Part shown: piece by piece, positions 52,683 through 61,886 of the stretch | Numbering within the stretch: position 1 is the stretch's first letter | Layout: every line of letters begins with the position of its first letter | Notes under the pieces: model-generated | Told to the model about the DNA's origin: nothing | Seen by the model: the letters and a program-made list of their open reading frames with translations, nothing else | Database searches by the model: none | NCBI GenBank assembly: GCA_964473255.1 | Contig: CAYYOT010000013.1 | Location: 25,880 to 89,879 of the forward strand | Source: Kuafuiihalomonas sp964473255 | Lineage (GTDB): Bacteria > Myxococcota > Kuafuiibacteriia > Kuafuiibacteriales > Kuafuiibacteriaceae | Length of the DNA: 64,000 bases | Direction: 5' to 3' | Position numbers and translations under genes: made by a program

Positions 52683-53539
52683 CCGGCGGCTGCCTGCTCC
52701 GCGGGCGCATCCGACATCGACTCGGACTCGGTCGTCGGATCGGTGATCCGCGGAAGCAGCATGATCTCGAGGCGTCGGTTCTTCTCCCGACCATCTTTGG
52801 TGCTGTTGTCCGCGATCGGGTCGAACTCCCCGAAGCCCGCCGCCGCGAGCTGGTCCGGATTCACGCCCTGCTTCACCATGAGTTGCACCACGGTGGTCGC
52901 GCGCGCGGTGGAAAGCTCCCAGTTGGACTTGAACGCTCCGCCCCGCTTTACCGGAACGTTGTCGGTATGGCCGGCGATGATGAATTCGCGGTCTCCCCCG
53001 ACCTCCTTCAGCACCGCTGCGACTTCGATGAGGGCCTCTCGCCCTCCCTTCTTCAGCCGCTTCGATCCGGACGGAAAAAGGATGTCGTCGGGCAACTTCA
53101 GCATCATGCGCCCGTCGCGCCGCACGACTTCGAGCTGGCCCGCATCGATCATGGACTGGAAGCGCTCGGTCAGCTTCTTGAACTGTGCCTTTTCCGCTTC
53201 CGCGGCGGCCCGAAGCCTTCGGAGCTGCTCGACCTCGGCCGTGGTCGCTGCGAGCTCGGTCTTGCTGGAGTCCAGCTCCTTTCGGACGTCCTCCAAGTCG
53301 CCGCCCATGCCTTCGACCTTCGCGGCCAAGAGCTCGATCTGGTTGTCGCGCTCGGAGATCGCGTCCTTGTCCTTGGCCTTCTGCTCGTCGCAGGCCTTCT
53401 GCATCTTCGCCATCTCGGCGTTCAGCTCGGCCTTCTGATCGTCCATCATCCGCTTATGGTCGTCTTGTGAAATCTTTCCGCAGGCCGCGATGCCGAACAA
53501 CAGCACCGCCGACCCCCGGACTATCCGGTTCACCGTCAT
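52679..53539 (-). CDS. OmpA/MotB-family peptidoglycan-binding lipoprotein
   Basis: A 286-aa protein. Lipobox-type start (AVLLFGIAAC), a long coiled-coil spacer to about residue 120, and a C-terminal OmpA-like domain: DDILFPSGSKRLKKGG, IIAGHTDNVPVK, NWELSTARATTVVQLMV and GREKNRRLEI. It anchors the outer membrane to peptidoglycan. It is coupled to the lipoprotein gene downstream. Confidence 0.9.
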   Translation of the reverse strand: MTVNRIVRGSAVLLFGIAACGKISQDDHKRMMDDQKAELNAEMAKMQKACDEQKAKDKDAISERDNQIELLAAKVEGMGGDLEDVRKELDSSKTELAATTAEVEQLRRLRAAAEAEKAQFKKLTERFQSMIDAGQLEVVRRDGRMMLKLPDDILFPSGSKRLKKGGREALIEVAAVLKEVGGDREFIIAGHTDNVPVKRGGAFKSNWELSTARATTVVQLMVKQGVNPDQLAAAGFGEFDPIADNSTKDGREKNRRLEIMLLPRITDPTTESESMSDAPAEQAAAG

Positions 53540-53579
53540 GGGATCTGTCTGCCCAGAGTGGAGACCGGAGTAAAGACGG

Positions 53580-55592
53580 CTAGCGTGCAGGTTTCAGGAT
53601 TCGGTCGATCGCCGGATCCAAGCCCATCCCGCTACCGATCACGGAATCCAGCGAATCGAGGTCGGTCTGGGCCAGATCGGCTTCCGGCGCGAACAGCCGA
53701 TGATGCAGTACGTCTGCGGGGACCGGGTCGGTCTGGTCCCCCGGCCAGGAGATCGTTCGAATGAGTGATCCGGCCCGGTCGCGGAGGACGGCCCCGCTCG
53801 CCGAAAGATCCAGCACGAACCCCCACGAACGCTCGGCGAATCGTGGTGAACCGCCAACCGCGCGCGCCAGCTCTCGGACCGAAGCCGAATCCTCTATCCG
53901 CACCACCTCTACCGGCAGCGCGAGGCCCAGCCGACGAAAAAGCCCCGGGTCCGTGCCCAACACCTCTGCGAAACGAGCGAGGGCAACTTCATGGTCCCCC
54001 TGCGCTTCGGCGGCCCGGCCTTCGATGATCCGGGCTCTCGCGCCCAAGAGCGCATCTCCTGCGCTCAGTCCCCGACGCGCGGATCGCGCCCTTTCCTCCG
54101 CCCGCGACCAGCGACGGGCCACGAAATGAGCCTCCGCCTCCAGCAGCGCAAATATCGGCTCGGCGAGGTCCGGGGGGAGCGTCTCGTCTTCGCGGGCGCG
54201 GTCGATGGCTGCTTGGGCCACCCCGGAGCCTACGAGTCCGACCACCTCGGGATCGATCCAGACCGGACCCTCGATCGAACCCGGAGCCTCCGGCCGGAGG
54301 GTCAGCACCAGTCGATCCTCCGACGACAGGACCTTGAGGACGCGGCGTCCGCTCTCCCAGGCGCGATAATGCGCCGCGACGGCTCTCGCGCGCAGCTGTA
54401 CGGCCTCGAGCCAACCCGCGTAGCTCGCCTGTTCGGTCAGGCGTCGCCCCCGGGTGGTGTGCACGATCATGTCGATGAGCGCCGCGCCGGCCTCGGACTG
54501 CTCGGCGGCCGCGCTCGAGGTTCCTTTGCGGTCCGGTCGGTCGACGATCGTCTTCGTGTACTCGGCGGCGATGTCCGTTCTACCCGCGAGCAGGAGCACG
54601 GCGGAGCCCACCATGGCCGCCTCGGCATCGTCCTGCTGCCGAAGATGTCGCCCGGGTCGGGCGTCGCGGTAGGCGGCCATCCGCCGCCAGGCGGCCAAAG
54701 CGTCGCTGTAGCGAGCCTGCCGCAAATAGAGCTGCACGAGTCGACCCCACGGATTCACGCTGCCTTCCGGATGCCGCCGGGTCGCTTCGCGAAAGTAGCG
54801 CTCCGCCTCGCTGAATCGATGCACCTCCTCGGACGCCGCGCCTGCATTCGTCAGTTCGACGGCACCATCGGTGATCCGGTTGCGATACGGCTCGGCGGCG
54901 GCCACGCAGGCCTCGTACGCTCGCATGCGAAAGTGCTGCTCACTCTCGATGGCGCAGAGGGCGGTTCGAGCAACGACCCGAAAGAACTCGTCCTCATGCT
55001 GGAGATGCGCCTGCGCGATCGTGCGAGCCTCGGAAAAGCGGCCGAGCTTCATCAGGGGCCAGGCCGCCAGCACCGCATAGTCGAGGTCCGAGCGCTCGCG
55101 CAGGCGCTCGATGGCCTCGAGCTTGCCCACGTGGTCGTCCATCTCCCCGAGCACGTAGACCTGCTCGAGCAGGGTCCTCTGGTACACAAGGAGGGCCTCG
55201 GGTGTGTCCGCGAGCCCCGGACCGAACCTTTCGTCGATCAACGACTCGGCGCGGGACAGATGAAAAAGGGACTTCGGAAGGTTGGCCTCACCAAAGTGAT
55301 GGGCCAGCCCCAGCAGATAGTGAGCCCGAAACGAAGTCGGATCGGCGATGAAGGCCCGCTGACCCAAGGTGCGGACCGAGACCCACTCGCCCTGACGAGC
55401 CCAGCACAAGCCCGATCGTTCGACGACCGTGCCTCCGAACAGCTCGGCCTCCGCACAGTCGGTCTTCAGCTCCGGCATGCCTTCGACGCCTGGGGGAGAG
55501 GGAGGCGAGACCGCGTCCGGAGGACGCGCCAAGGGTTGGGCCGTCGCGGTCGCCGACGCGCCCGCGATGGCCAAGGCCAAGACCCACCTCAC
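53580..55592 (-). CDS. TPR-type secreted protein of the MoxR operon
   Basis: A 670-aa protein. The GTG start VRWVLALAIAGASATATA gives a signal peptide and overlaps the MoxR stop (GTGA); a longer frame would run into MoxR. The body is helical with repeated TPR-like units, for example HRFSEAERYFREATRRHPEG and RWSRAEERARSARRG. It shows no catalytic motif. It is likely a periplasmic scaffold of the MoxR/DUF58/transglutaminase set. Confidence 0.75.
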   Translation of the reverse strand: MRWVLALAIAGASATATAQPLARPPDAVSPPSPPGVEGMPELKTDCAEAELFGGTVVERSGLCWARQGEWVSVRTLGQRAFIADPTSFRAHYLLGLAHHFGEANLPKSLFHLSRAESLIDERFGPGLADTPEALLVYQRTLLEQVYVLGEMDDHVGKLEAIERLRERSDLDYAVLAAWPLMKLGRFSEARTIAQAHLQHEDEFFRVVARTALCAIESEQHFRMRAYEACVAAAEPYRNRITDGAVELTNAGAASEEVHRFSEAERYFREATRRHPEGSVNPWGRLVQLYLRQARYSDALAAWRRMAAYRDARPGRHLRQQDDAEAAMVGSAVLLLAGRTDIAAEYTKTIVDRPDRKGTSSAAAEQSEAGAALIDMIVHTTRGRRLTEQASYAGWLEAVQLRARAVAAHYRAWESGRRVLKVLSSEDRLVLTLRPEAPGSIEGPVWIDPEVVGLVGSGVAQAAIDRAREDETLPPDLAEPIFALLEAEAHFVARRWSRAEERARSARRGLSAGDALLGARARIIEGRAAEAQGDHEVALARFAEVLGTDPGLFRRLGLALPVEVVRIEDSASVRELARAVGGSPRFAERSWGFVLDLSASGAVLRDRAGSLIRTISWPGDQTDPVPADVLHHRLFAPEADLAQTDLDSLDSVIGSGMGLDPAIDRILKPAR

Positions 55593-56596
55593 CCGGCCTC
55601 CTTGAGAACGCTCACCGCGACCCGCTCCAAGATCGGCTCCATCGCTTCGCGGATCGTAGCCTCGGCTTCGACCCCGCTCGCCATTTCCACGCGATGGGCG
55701 AACACGTGGGGCACGACCGCTTCCAGGTCGCTGGCTCTCACGTAGTCCCGGCCGCACAGAGCCGCATGAGCCTGGAGGGCAGGAATCGCCAGGACCAGAC
55801 TACGCGTGCTGACGCCTTGGAGTACCCGCTCGTCCTCGCGAAGCACGCGGGCGCTGTCGACGAGCGCCTGGCGAATCAGGTCGTGCACGTGAACGCCCTC
55901 CTCGATCCGGCGCCGGGCGGCCAAGACTTCGGAGCGGGTCACGCGCGGCTCGTCCGGCTCCGTGCGACGCGCTTTGACCGATCGCAGGACCTCGAGCTCC
56001 GAGTCGCGATCGATGTGGGTCATGCGAATCTTGAAAAGGAACCGATCGAGCTGGGCGACGGGAAGAGGAAACGTGCCCACCAGGTCCAACGGGTTCTGTG
56101 TAGCGATGACGAAGAAGAGCTCGTCTAGGGTGTGGGTCACGTTGTCGACCGTAACCTGCTTCTCCGCCATGCCCTCCAGCAAGGCCGCCTGCACTTTGGG
56201 CGACGTCCGATTGATCTCGTCGGCCAGGAGGACGTGAGCGAAGATCGGCCCCGGTCGGAAGCTGAAAGAGGAGCTCGTCCGGTCGAAGACCGTCGTTCCC
56301 GTAACGTCGGACGGCAGGAGGTCTGGCGTGAACTGAACCCGGCGAAACGCCTCCACGTGGCCCTGCTCTTCCGGCGACCGATCGTCCACGATCGACTCGC
56401 CGAGCGCCTTGGCCAGCGTCGTCTTGCCCGAACCCGGAAAGTCTTCGAGCAAGACGTGCCCGTCGGCGAGCAGAGCCACGACCACGAGGTCGATGATCTC
56501 GTCGCGGCCCCGCACGGCGTGGCGCAGGCGACCTCGCAGGCGCTCGATCGCGGATGAAACCTCGGGCAGCTCGGAGACGGGGGATGCGGTCAACAC
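55589..56596 (-). CDS. MoxR-family AAA+ ATPase
   Basis: About 335 aa from the GTG at 56596, which has GAGGAG nine bases upstream; a TTG 27 nt earlier is also in frame. Walker A is LLEDFPGSGKTTLAKALG. The MoxR signature GRPGPIFAHVLLADEINRTS is represented as FRPGPIFAHVLLADEINR. Sensor 1 is IATQNP, arginine finger region LDRFLF. It acts as a chaperone-like ATPase, usually with a DUF58 partner, which is present in this operon. Confidence 0.93.
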   Translation of the reverse strand: MLTASPVSELPEVSSAIERLRGRLRHAVRGRDEIIDLVVVALLADGHVLLEDFPGSGKTTLAKALGESIVDDRSPEEQGHVEAFRRVQFTPDLLPSDVTGTTVFDRTSSSFSFRPGPIFAHVLLADEINRTSPKVQAALLEGMAEKQVTVDNVTHTLDELFFVIATQNPLDLVGTFPLPVAQLDRFLFKIRMTHIDRDSELEVLRSVKARRTEPDEPRVTRSEVLAARRRIEEGVHVHDLIRQALVDSARVLREDERVLQGVSTRSLVLAIPALQAHAALCGRDYVRASDLEAVVPHVFAHRVEMASGVEAEATIREAMEPILERVAVSVLKEAG

Positions 56597-56645
56597 GTCG
56601 AAATTCTCCTCATCGTAAACCAACCTTCATCGGACGACTCACCGT

Positions 56646-58748
56646 TCATCGAGAGCGAGCCCAGCTGATCGGGTCCAGGGCTGCGAGCGTCCGCCGCCAC
56701 CATGGCACCGAGCGCCATAGCTCTCCGCCGGCATCTCGGGTCAGGCGAATCAGCCGCGGCGTCGCGGGCCCGGCTTTGCCTCGGCCCAGACGGTCGACCA
56801 TCATGGCGTCGGTCAGCGGCCCGAGCGATGGTACCTGGGGGGCCATGCGAGTGGCGAAGCGTTCCCGCGTCTCCCCGACTTCCCGACGAAAGCCCGCCGA
56901 CGCCAGCCCGTCGATCACCGATCGGTACGCCCATGCGCTCGCTCGATGGCGAGCGAATCGATACCCGACCGCGCGCACGGTGCGAACGACCAGGGCCCCG
57001 GCGAGCAGCAGGCCGAGCGCCCCCCAGAACCCTCGACGGAGCAGCGGTCGAAGGTCCCACGCCTCGGGCCGGGTGGGCTGGGTGCGACCTTCGGCGCGAG
57101 CCATCTCGCCCAGGAGGCGCTGAACATCGTCTTCCTCGAACGATGCCGGCTCGACTTCCGAGTTCTCGGGCACGACTTCGACAGGCACCCAACCCACGCC
57201 TTCGAGATACACTTCGGCCCAGGCATGCGCATCGTTGCTGCGAACCAGGACCGCCGACCCCGCACCGCGTCGTTCAGCCATGACGGCGAAGCCTCCGCTG
57301 ACCCGCGACGGTATGCCTCGTGACCGAAGCAAGAGCGCCACCGCATGCGCATTGTGGACGCAGTAGCCTCGAAGATCTTCGGAGAAGATGTAGGCGGCGG
57401 TCGGGTCCTTCTCGTCCTGGTATTTGTTGGCGAAGGAGTATGTCGAGTTCTCTTCGAGGTACCTTCGGAACGTGAGCGCTGCCGCCCAGGGGTCGTCCTG
57501 ATACTCGGCCGGGAGCTCCTGCACCAGGCGCGTGGACAACTCGAGATATCGCGGGTCGTCGGGCATGGCCGTGTAGTGCGACCAGGTCTCTTCGGACCAC
57601 GCGCGGGAGCCCGGTCTGCGGTCGAGAAACGCTTCGTCCGAGCCTTCCAGTACCTGCGAAACCACCCGGTACATCCGGGCAAAGCGCGCGGGCGACGGAT
57701 TCGCGCGGGCCTCCCAGCGCACGGGGTCCACCAGTCCCAGCGGCCGCTGGAGCGGCGCCAGGAGGGCGACGTCCGTCGCGACCAAAGCCCGCGGTGCCTC
57801 GTCGGGGGGCGGCGCTCCGGACTCGACCGGAGCGGCCCCCGGGTACCGCAGCGACACATCCGCGTCTTCACCGAAGGATGGCGCGAGGCGAACGCCGTTG
57901 AACTGCGAGAAGACTTCCGAGCGCAGATAGTACACCCCCCCGAACGGCTCGAAATCGCGATGAAGCACGACCACGGCCACCGGCCGATTCAGCTTGGGGT
58001 CGTCCCGTCGGCGCGCTTGCTCCTCGATGTCGGAAGGACTCTTCTCGGGCTCCCCGCTGCCTCGTCCTTGTCCCGCGGCAGCGCCCTGCTTCGGGGGCTC
58101 GGGCGACGGGAGCTCGATGTCGCGATGGACCCAGGGCGCGATCAACATGGCCACGAGCACGACGCCGACCAGGGCTACGAGACCTGCGCGTGCCCGCCCT
58201 GGCCGCAGCCATAACCCGGCGACCACCGCCGAGGCACAGACGCCGGCGGCCACGAAGCCCCAGACGGGGTCGAGGCCGCGGGACCAAAACCAATCCGATA
58301 GCTCGAGCGGCCTGGCCACCATGCCCCGACGGTGAGCGGCCAGAGGGGAGGCGAGCGCCGCGCCAACGGCGACCGCCTCCACAACCAGGAGAGGACGCCA
58401 CGCCTGGACGCCGAGCCGAAGCAGCCAGGCGGCGAGACCAAACCCGGCAAACCAGCGCATTCCTTCGACGATCGCCAGCGCCGTTGGCGGACCGACCATG
58501 CGCCCAACGAAGGCCGCACCCGCAACCCATCCGGCGAACAGCGAGATCACCAGCGCAACCCCGAGCGCGGCCAGGGCCGAGGCGAGCGGCCGAACGCGCC
58601 ATCGCCCCAGCAGGTCCGCGGCCAGAGCGCCGGCGACGGCTCCCATCGCGCCCCAGACGGCGGCGGAAGCGACGGTCAGCGGGGCCGCGAAAAGCAGCAC
58701 CGTCACGCCGAGAAGGAGCGCGTGCAGAATGGACCAGGCCAGGTTCAT
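56646..58748 (-). CDS. Transglutaminase-like membrane protein (DUF3488/TGc/DUF4129 type)
   Basis: A 700-aa protein. About six transmembrane helices lie in the first 220 residues. A transglutaminase-core domain follows, with catalytic Cys in GYCVHNAHAVALLLRSRGIP and His in NDAHAWAEVYLEG. The third site reads WVPVEVVP, where Asp is usual. A last membrane helix and a cytoplasmic DUF4129-like tail end the protein. The start ATG overlaps the DUF58 stop (ATGA), so it follows the same operon. Cleavage or cross-linking substrate is unknown. Confidence 0.88.
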   Translation of the reverse strand: MNLAWSILHALLLGVTVLLFAAPLTVASAAVWGAMGAVAGALAADLLGRWRVRPLASALAALGVALVISLFAGWVAGAAFVGRMVGPPTALAIVEGMRWFAGFGLAAWLLRLGVQAWRPLLVVEAVAVGAALASPLAAHRRGMVARPLELSDWFWSRGLDPVWGFVAAGVCASAVVAGLWLRPGRARAGLVALVGVVLVAMLIAPWVHRDIELPSPEPPKQGAAAGQGRGSGEPEKSPSDIEEQARRRDDPKLNRPVAVVVLHRDFEPFGGVYYLRSEVFSQFNGVRLAPSFGEDADVSLRYPGAAPVESGAPPPDEAPRALVATDVALLAPLQRPLGLVDPVRWEARANPSPARFARMYRVVSQVLEGSDEAFLDRRPGSRAWSEETWSHYTAMPDDPRYLELSTRLVQELPAEYQDDPWAAALTFRRYLEENSTYSFANKYQDEKDPTAAYIFSEDLRGYCVHNAHAVALLLRSRGIPSRVSGGFAVMAERRGAGSAVLVRSNDAHAWAEVYLEGVGWVPVEVVPENSEVEPASFEEDDVQRLLGEMARAEGRTQPTRPEAWDLRPLLRRGFWGALGLLLAGALVVRTVRAVGYRFARHRASAWAYRSVIDGLASAGFRREVGETRERFATRMAPQVPSLGPLTDAMMVDRLGRGKAGPATPRLIRLTRDAGGELWRSVPWWRRTLAALDPISWARSR

Positions 58749-60001
58749 GCCGCCGCGACTCCGGGCAAGGGTCGAACGCTGCCGGCCAGGACCTTTCCGT
58801 CGGTTCGCCGGAGCGCGACGACGCCGCTGCCCTTGCGCCGAAAGGCGTCGATGACCCCCTGGAGTTCGGCGGGCTCCACCACGATCCGCCGTCCGGGATC
58901 GGGGTCTTCGCGGCGCCACCATGAACGGCCGGACACGGCCGACGCCCGGACATCATCCACGCCGATGACCACGGAAAAGTCAGGTCCAGCTTCCCGCGCA
59001 CAGCTCTCCAGCCAGGGGCCAGGTCGCCCGGGCACGAAAAGGATCACGTGCAGGGGACCGGTCTTCTCGAGCTCGCGTAGAAAGACGGCCAACCCGGCCG
59101 CCGAGCGGTCCCGATGGGCAGCGCTCCTCAAAATGGCCTGTCGCGCTTGGTCGACATCGGCCGTCGGCTCCGCGCCATCCGCGCCAAAGATCCAGTCCGG
59201 CCCGAGCAGCCCACGCTCGACGGCCACCCAGGCCGCGGCGGCCGATGCCTCGTCGTCCGGCGACGCAACCAGGTAAGCGGCGGTGCGAACGTGCGGAGCC
59301 AAGGCGCGCTCCGGGACGCGCACGTCGAGCTCACCGGTTCGGGCGTAGACCTTCCATGCCACCAGACGCAGCGGGTCACCCGGCTGATAGGGACGCAGGT
59401 CGATGCGGTCGCCGGCGGTCGGTCCGAGCGGATGCGAGACGACGTCGCCTTGCGCCAGCGAAGTGAGAGCCGGGCATCGAGCGAGGTGTCCGAGCCAAGG
59501 CGCGATCGAGACGGTCTGGGCACGAGGCTCCGACCAGCGCAGGCGGGCCAAGCCGAATGGGTCCTGCAGGGTCCATCGTCGCTCGACGTCGTCGACTCCG
59601 ACCCGCCCATCGAAGCGGACCCGCTCCTCGACGCGCGACCCCCGCGGAGCCAGCCGCGCCGACGGCCCGGCCGGACTCACCCACTCGACGGTGGTCCGCA
59701 GTCCGACGAGGCGGCCGAGGAGTGAGAACTCACCCGCGACGACCTCGCCCCGCTCGGCTTCCCCCGTCACCGCCGGTCGGTGAGAGCCGACCTGGGCGCG
59801 CTTCCAGCGAAGGCGAGCCACCACGACTCCGACGACGGACAGGACAACCAGCGCCAAGCACGTGTAGGCGAGGACCCGGAGCATGAAGTCGCCTTCCGGC
59901 TCGGCGAAGTATCGCTCCCCGAGGAACGCGGTGGTCGCCACGCCCAGACCGAACGTGGTGATGGGTACGCGGTCGAGCCAGCGTCGCAGACGGCTCCGCA
60001 T
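58745..60001 (-). CDS. DUF58 membrane protein
   Basis: A 418-aa protein. A short N-terminal membrane segment (ITTFGLGVATTAFLGERY) and a second one (AYTCLALVVLSVVGVVVA) are followed by the DUF58 signature GDRIDLRPYQPGDPLRLVAW and KVYARTGELDVRV. DUF58 proteins usually work with MoxR ATPases, as here. First gene of the operon with transglutaminase, MoxR and TPR protein. Confidence 0.9.
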   Translation of the reverse strand: MRSRLRRWLDRVPITTFGLGVATTAFLGERYFAEPEGDFMLRVLAYTCLALVVLSVVGVVVARLRWKRAQVGSHRPAVTGEAERGEVVAGEFSLLGRLVGLRTTVEWVSPAGPSARLAPRGSRVEERVRFDGRVGVDDVERRWTLQDPFGLARLRWSEPRAQTVSIAPWLGHLARCPALTSLAQGDVVSHPLGPTAGDRIDLRPYQPGDPLRLVAWKVYARTGELDVRVPERALAPHVRTAAYLVASPDDEASAAAAWVAVERGLLGPDWIFGADGAEPTADVDQARQAILRSAAHRDRSAAGLAVFLRELEKTGPLHVILFVPGRPGPWLESCAREAGPDFSVVIGVDDVRASAVSGRSWWRREDPDPGRRIVVEPAELQGVIDAFRRKGSGVVALRRTDGKVLAGSVRPLPGVAAA

Positions 60002-60084
60002 GCCTCGCTACAAACGCAGATGAGCGGGGCTTTCGTCCAGCAGACAGCGGCACACGATGCGCCGGGACGGCGTACGTGGGCGAA

Positions 60085-60252
60085 CTACTTGAGTTTCTTC
60101 TCGACGAAAAGAACGTGCTTTCGGACCTTCGGGTCGTACTTCTTCAGTTCGAGCTTCTTGGTCATGGTCCGGCGGTTCTTCGACGTCACGTAGAAGTATC
60201 CGGTGCCGGCGCTCGACTCCAACTTGATCAGTTCTCGGCCCGTCTTCGCCAT
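60085..60252 (-). CDS. rpmG: 50S ribosomal protein L33
   Basis: A 55-aa protein starting MAKTGRELIKLESSAGTGYF; the Cys residues of the zinc form are absent. It ends KHVLFVEKKLK. It lies 13 nt after the PurM/SelD-like gene and probably shares its transcript. Confidence 0.95.
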   Translation of the reverse strand: MAKTGRELIKLESSAGTGYFYVTSKNRRTMTKKLELKKYDPKVRKHVLFVEKKLK

Positions 60253-60265
60253 GGGAGGCGGTGGC

Positions 60266-61192
60266 TTAGTCTCTGAGGCCCCGAACGTCAAGAGATGCCA
60301 TCAAACGGACGGTCGGACGCGTGCTTCGCTTCTTGCGAACCTCGCCGATCCATCCGGGCAACGACGGAACATCCATCCAGAGCACTCCGTTCGCCCACTC
60401 CGCGCTCAGCGCCAGCTTGGCCGCGACCTCGGAAACCCCACGAGCCACCGACAACCCGCGCCCGCTGGCGCGCCGGTTGGGATCGAGACTGCTCGGCGCA
60501 GCCCCCGCGAGGAGAGCCTGGGTCACGCCGTTCAGCGCCGGAAGGCGGCTCGCGTCGAGGACGACATCCAGGTCCCACGTTCGCGCGACGCTCAGGCAAA
60601 ACCCGACAACGCCTCGCTGATCGATCAGAGCGCCGGGTCCGGCTCCGAGAAGGCGCTGCCGAAGGCGTGGCTCGAGGACGGTGGCGGCCCCGACCAGTGC
60701 CCGGGTCTGGCTCGCCGTGCGGTCGCCAGCCACGTACTGAGCGTGGAGCACGTCGGTCCCCAGCGCTCGACTCAGATAGACGCCGTCCCCGGGTTGAGGG
60801 GCCTTCGGTCGCCGCCTCTTCGTTCGAGCGGACACCGCGAAACCCACCCGCAGAGGCCCGGACCGTCGGGGACCGAGCAGCAGCGGTACGCCTTCGCCGT
60901 GGAACACGTCCTCGGCGCCCTCCAGGATCGCTTGGACCACCCGGGAAGACGTCGAAGACGGACCGCTGAGCAGGATGGCTGCACCGGTCGGCGCTCGCCC
61001 GGTCGCCCAGACCGCCTCGATGGCCCGTACCGCCGCCGCGCGACCGTAGGTCGTCGCTTCCTCGAAGACTGGCTCGCACCACGTGACCACCGGGGCATCG
61101 CCCTTCGTCTGCCCGAGGTCGAGGACGTCCCAGGAGGGGTCGACCCGCACCGGGACGAGGAGCGCTCGGTCGATCGCGACCCGACGTCCCAT
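60266..61192 (-). CDS. PurM/SelD-like protein of unknown function
   Basis: A 308-aa protein (ATG just after the DUF2064 stop). The first half (TYGRAAAVRAIEAVWATGRAP, then GAAILLSGPSST) and the second half (GVVGFCLSVARTWDLDVVLD, ALNGVTQALLAG) recall the ATP-binding and C-terminal domains of PurM/SelD/ThiL-type enzymes. The Asp-rich metal loops of those enzymes are not obvious, so activity is uncertain. It is sandwiched between DUF2064 and rpmG in a tight operon. Confidence 0.5.
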   Translation of the reverse strand: MGRRVAIDRALLVPVRVDPSWDVLDLGQTKGDAPVVTWCEPVFEEATTYGRAAAVRAIEAVWATGRAPTGAAILLSGPSSTSSRVVQAILEGAEDVFHGEGVPLLLGPRRSGPLRVGFAVSARTKRRRPKAPQPGDGVYLSRALGTDVLHAQYVAGDRTASQTRALVGAATVLEPRLRQRLLGAGPGALIDQRGVVGFCLSVARTWDLDVVLDASRLPALNGVTQALLAGAAPSSLDPNRRASGRGLSVARGVSEVAAKLALSAEWANGVLWMDVPSLPGWIGEVRKKRSTRPTVRLMASLDVRGLRD

Positions 61193-61193
61193 C

Positions 61194-61886
61194 TCAGCTC
61201 GCCCCTCTGGCTCCCCGACCGGGCCACCTCGAAAGCCAGGCCTCCGTCCGCGGCGCCGCCGACAATCCAGGGTCGGCCGCGAGACGCGTGAGATCCTCCG
61301 GGCGGTCCACGTCGTACGCACAGTCCAGCTCGAGGAGACTGCAGTCGGCTTGTCGCGCCCGTTGGCGGGTGACTTCTAGGACGTCGCTGGTGGACCACGG
61401 AACCGCGCGGAGAAACGGCTCGGCCGGTCCGGAAAATCCGATCAGATCATAGCCGCCATCCTCGACCGGTCCGACGACGCAGTCGGCCTGGTCGAGCGCC
61501 TGGAACGCACGATTGACCCTCTCCAGGCCGAGGAGCGGACTGTCGGCACCGATCAGCACCGCGTGCTCCGTGCCGGAATCGTGCCGAGCACCGGCGATCC
61601 GCTCGCCGAGGTCACCGTCTCGCTGCGGCTTCACCTGCACGACGGCCGGTGCGCGCCGCCGGGCTTCCTCGGCGCTTCGGTCCAGGTCGCCGTCGGCCGC
61701 GTAGGCGAAGGTGACCCTCATGCCCAAGTCGGGCGCCGCCGCTGCGAATCGCTCGAGCAGATCGTCGACGAAAGCGCCGTAGAGCTCTGCGGCTTGAACC
61801 GAGGTCAACGGAGGCACGAGACGCGTCTTCACGCGTCCCGGCACCGGGAGCTTGCCCAAGATCACCAGACCCCGTGTTCGGTTCAT
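61194..61886 (-). CDS. DUF2064/TIGR04282-type glycosyltransferase-like protein
   Basis: A 230-aa protein with ILGKLPVPGRVKTRLVPPL, VLIGADSPLLG, VVGPVEDGGYDLIGF and WSTSDVLEVTRQRA, the full set of TIGR04282 motifs. The fold is a nucleotide-sugar/nucleotidyl-transferase type; precise function is unknown, though some members sit in arsenosugar gene sets. It overlaps the RNase G/E stop by 4 nt. Confidence 0.88.
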   Translation of the reverse strand: MNRTRGLVILGKLPVPGRVKTRLVPPLTSVQAAELYGAFVDDLLERFAAAAPDLGMRVTFAYAADGDLDRSAEEARRRAPAVVQVKPQRDGDLGERIAGARHDSGTEHAVLIGADSPLLGLERVNRAFQALDQADCVVGPVEDGGYDLIGFSGPAEPFLRAVPWSTSDVLEVTRQRARQADCSLLELDCAYDVDRPEDLTRLAADPGLSAAPRTEAWLSRWPGRGARGAS

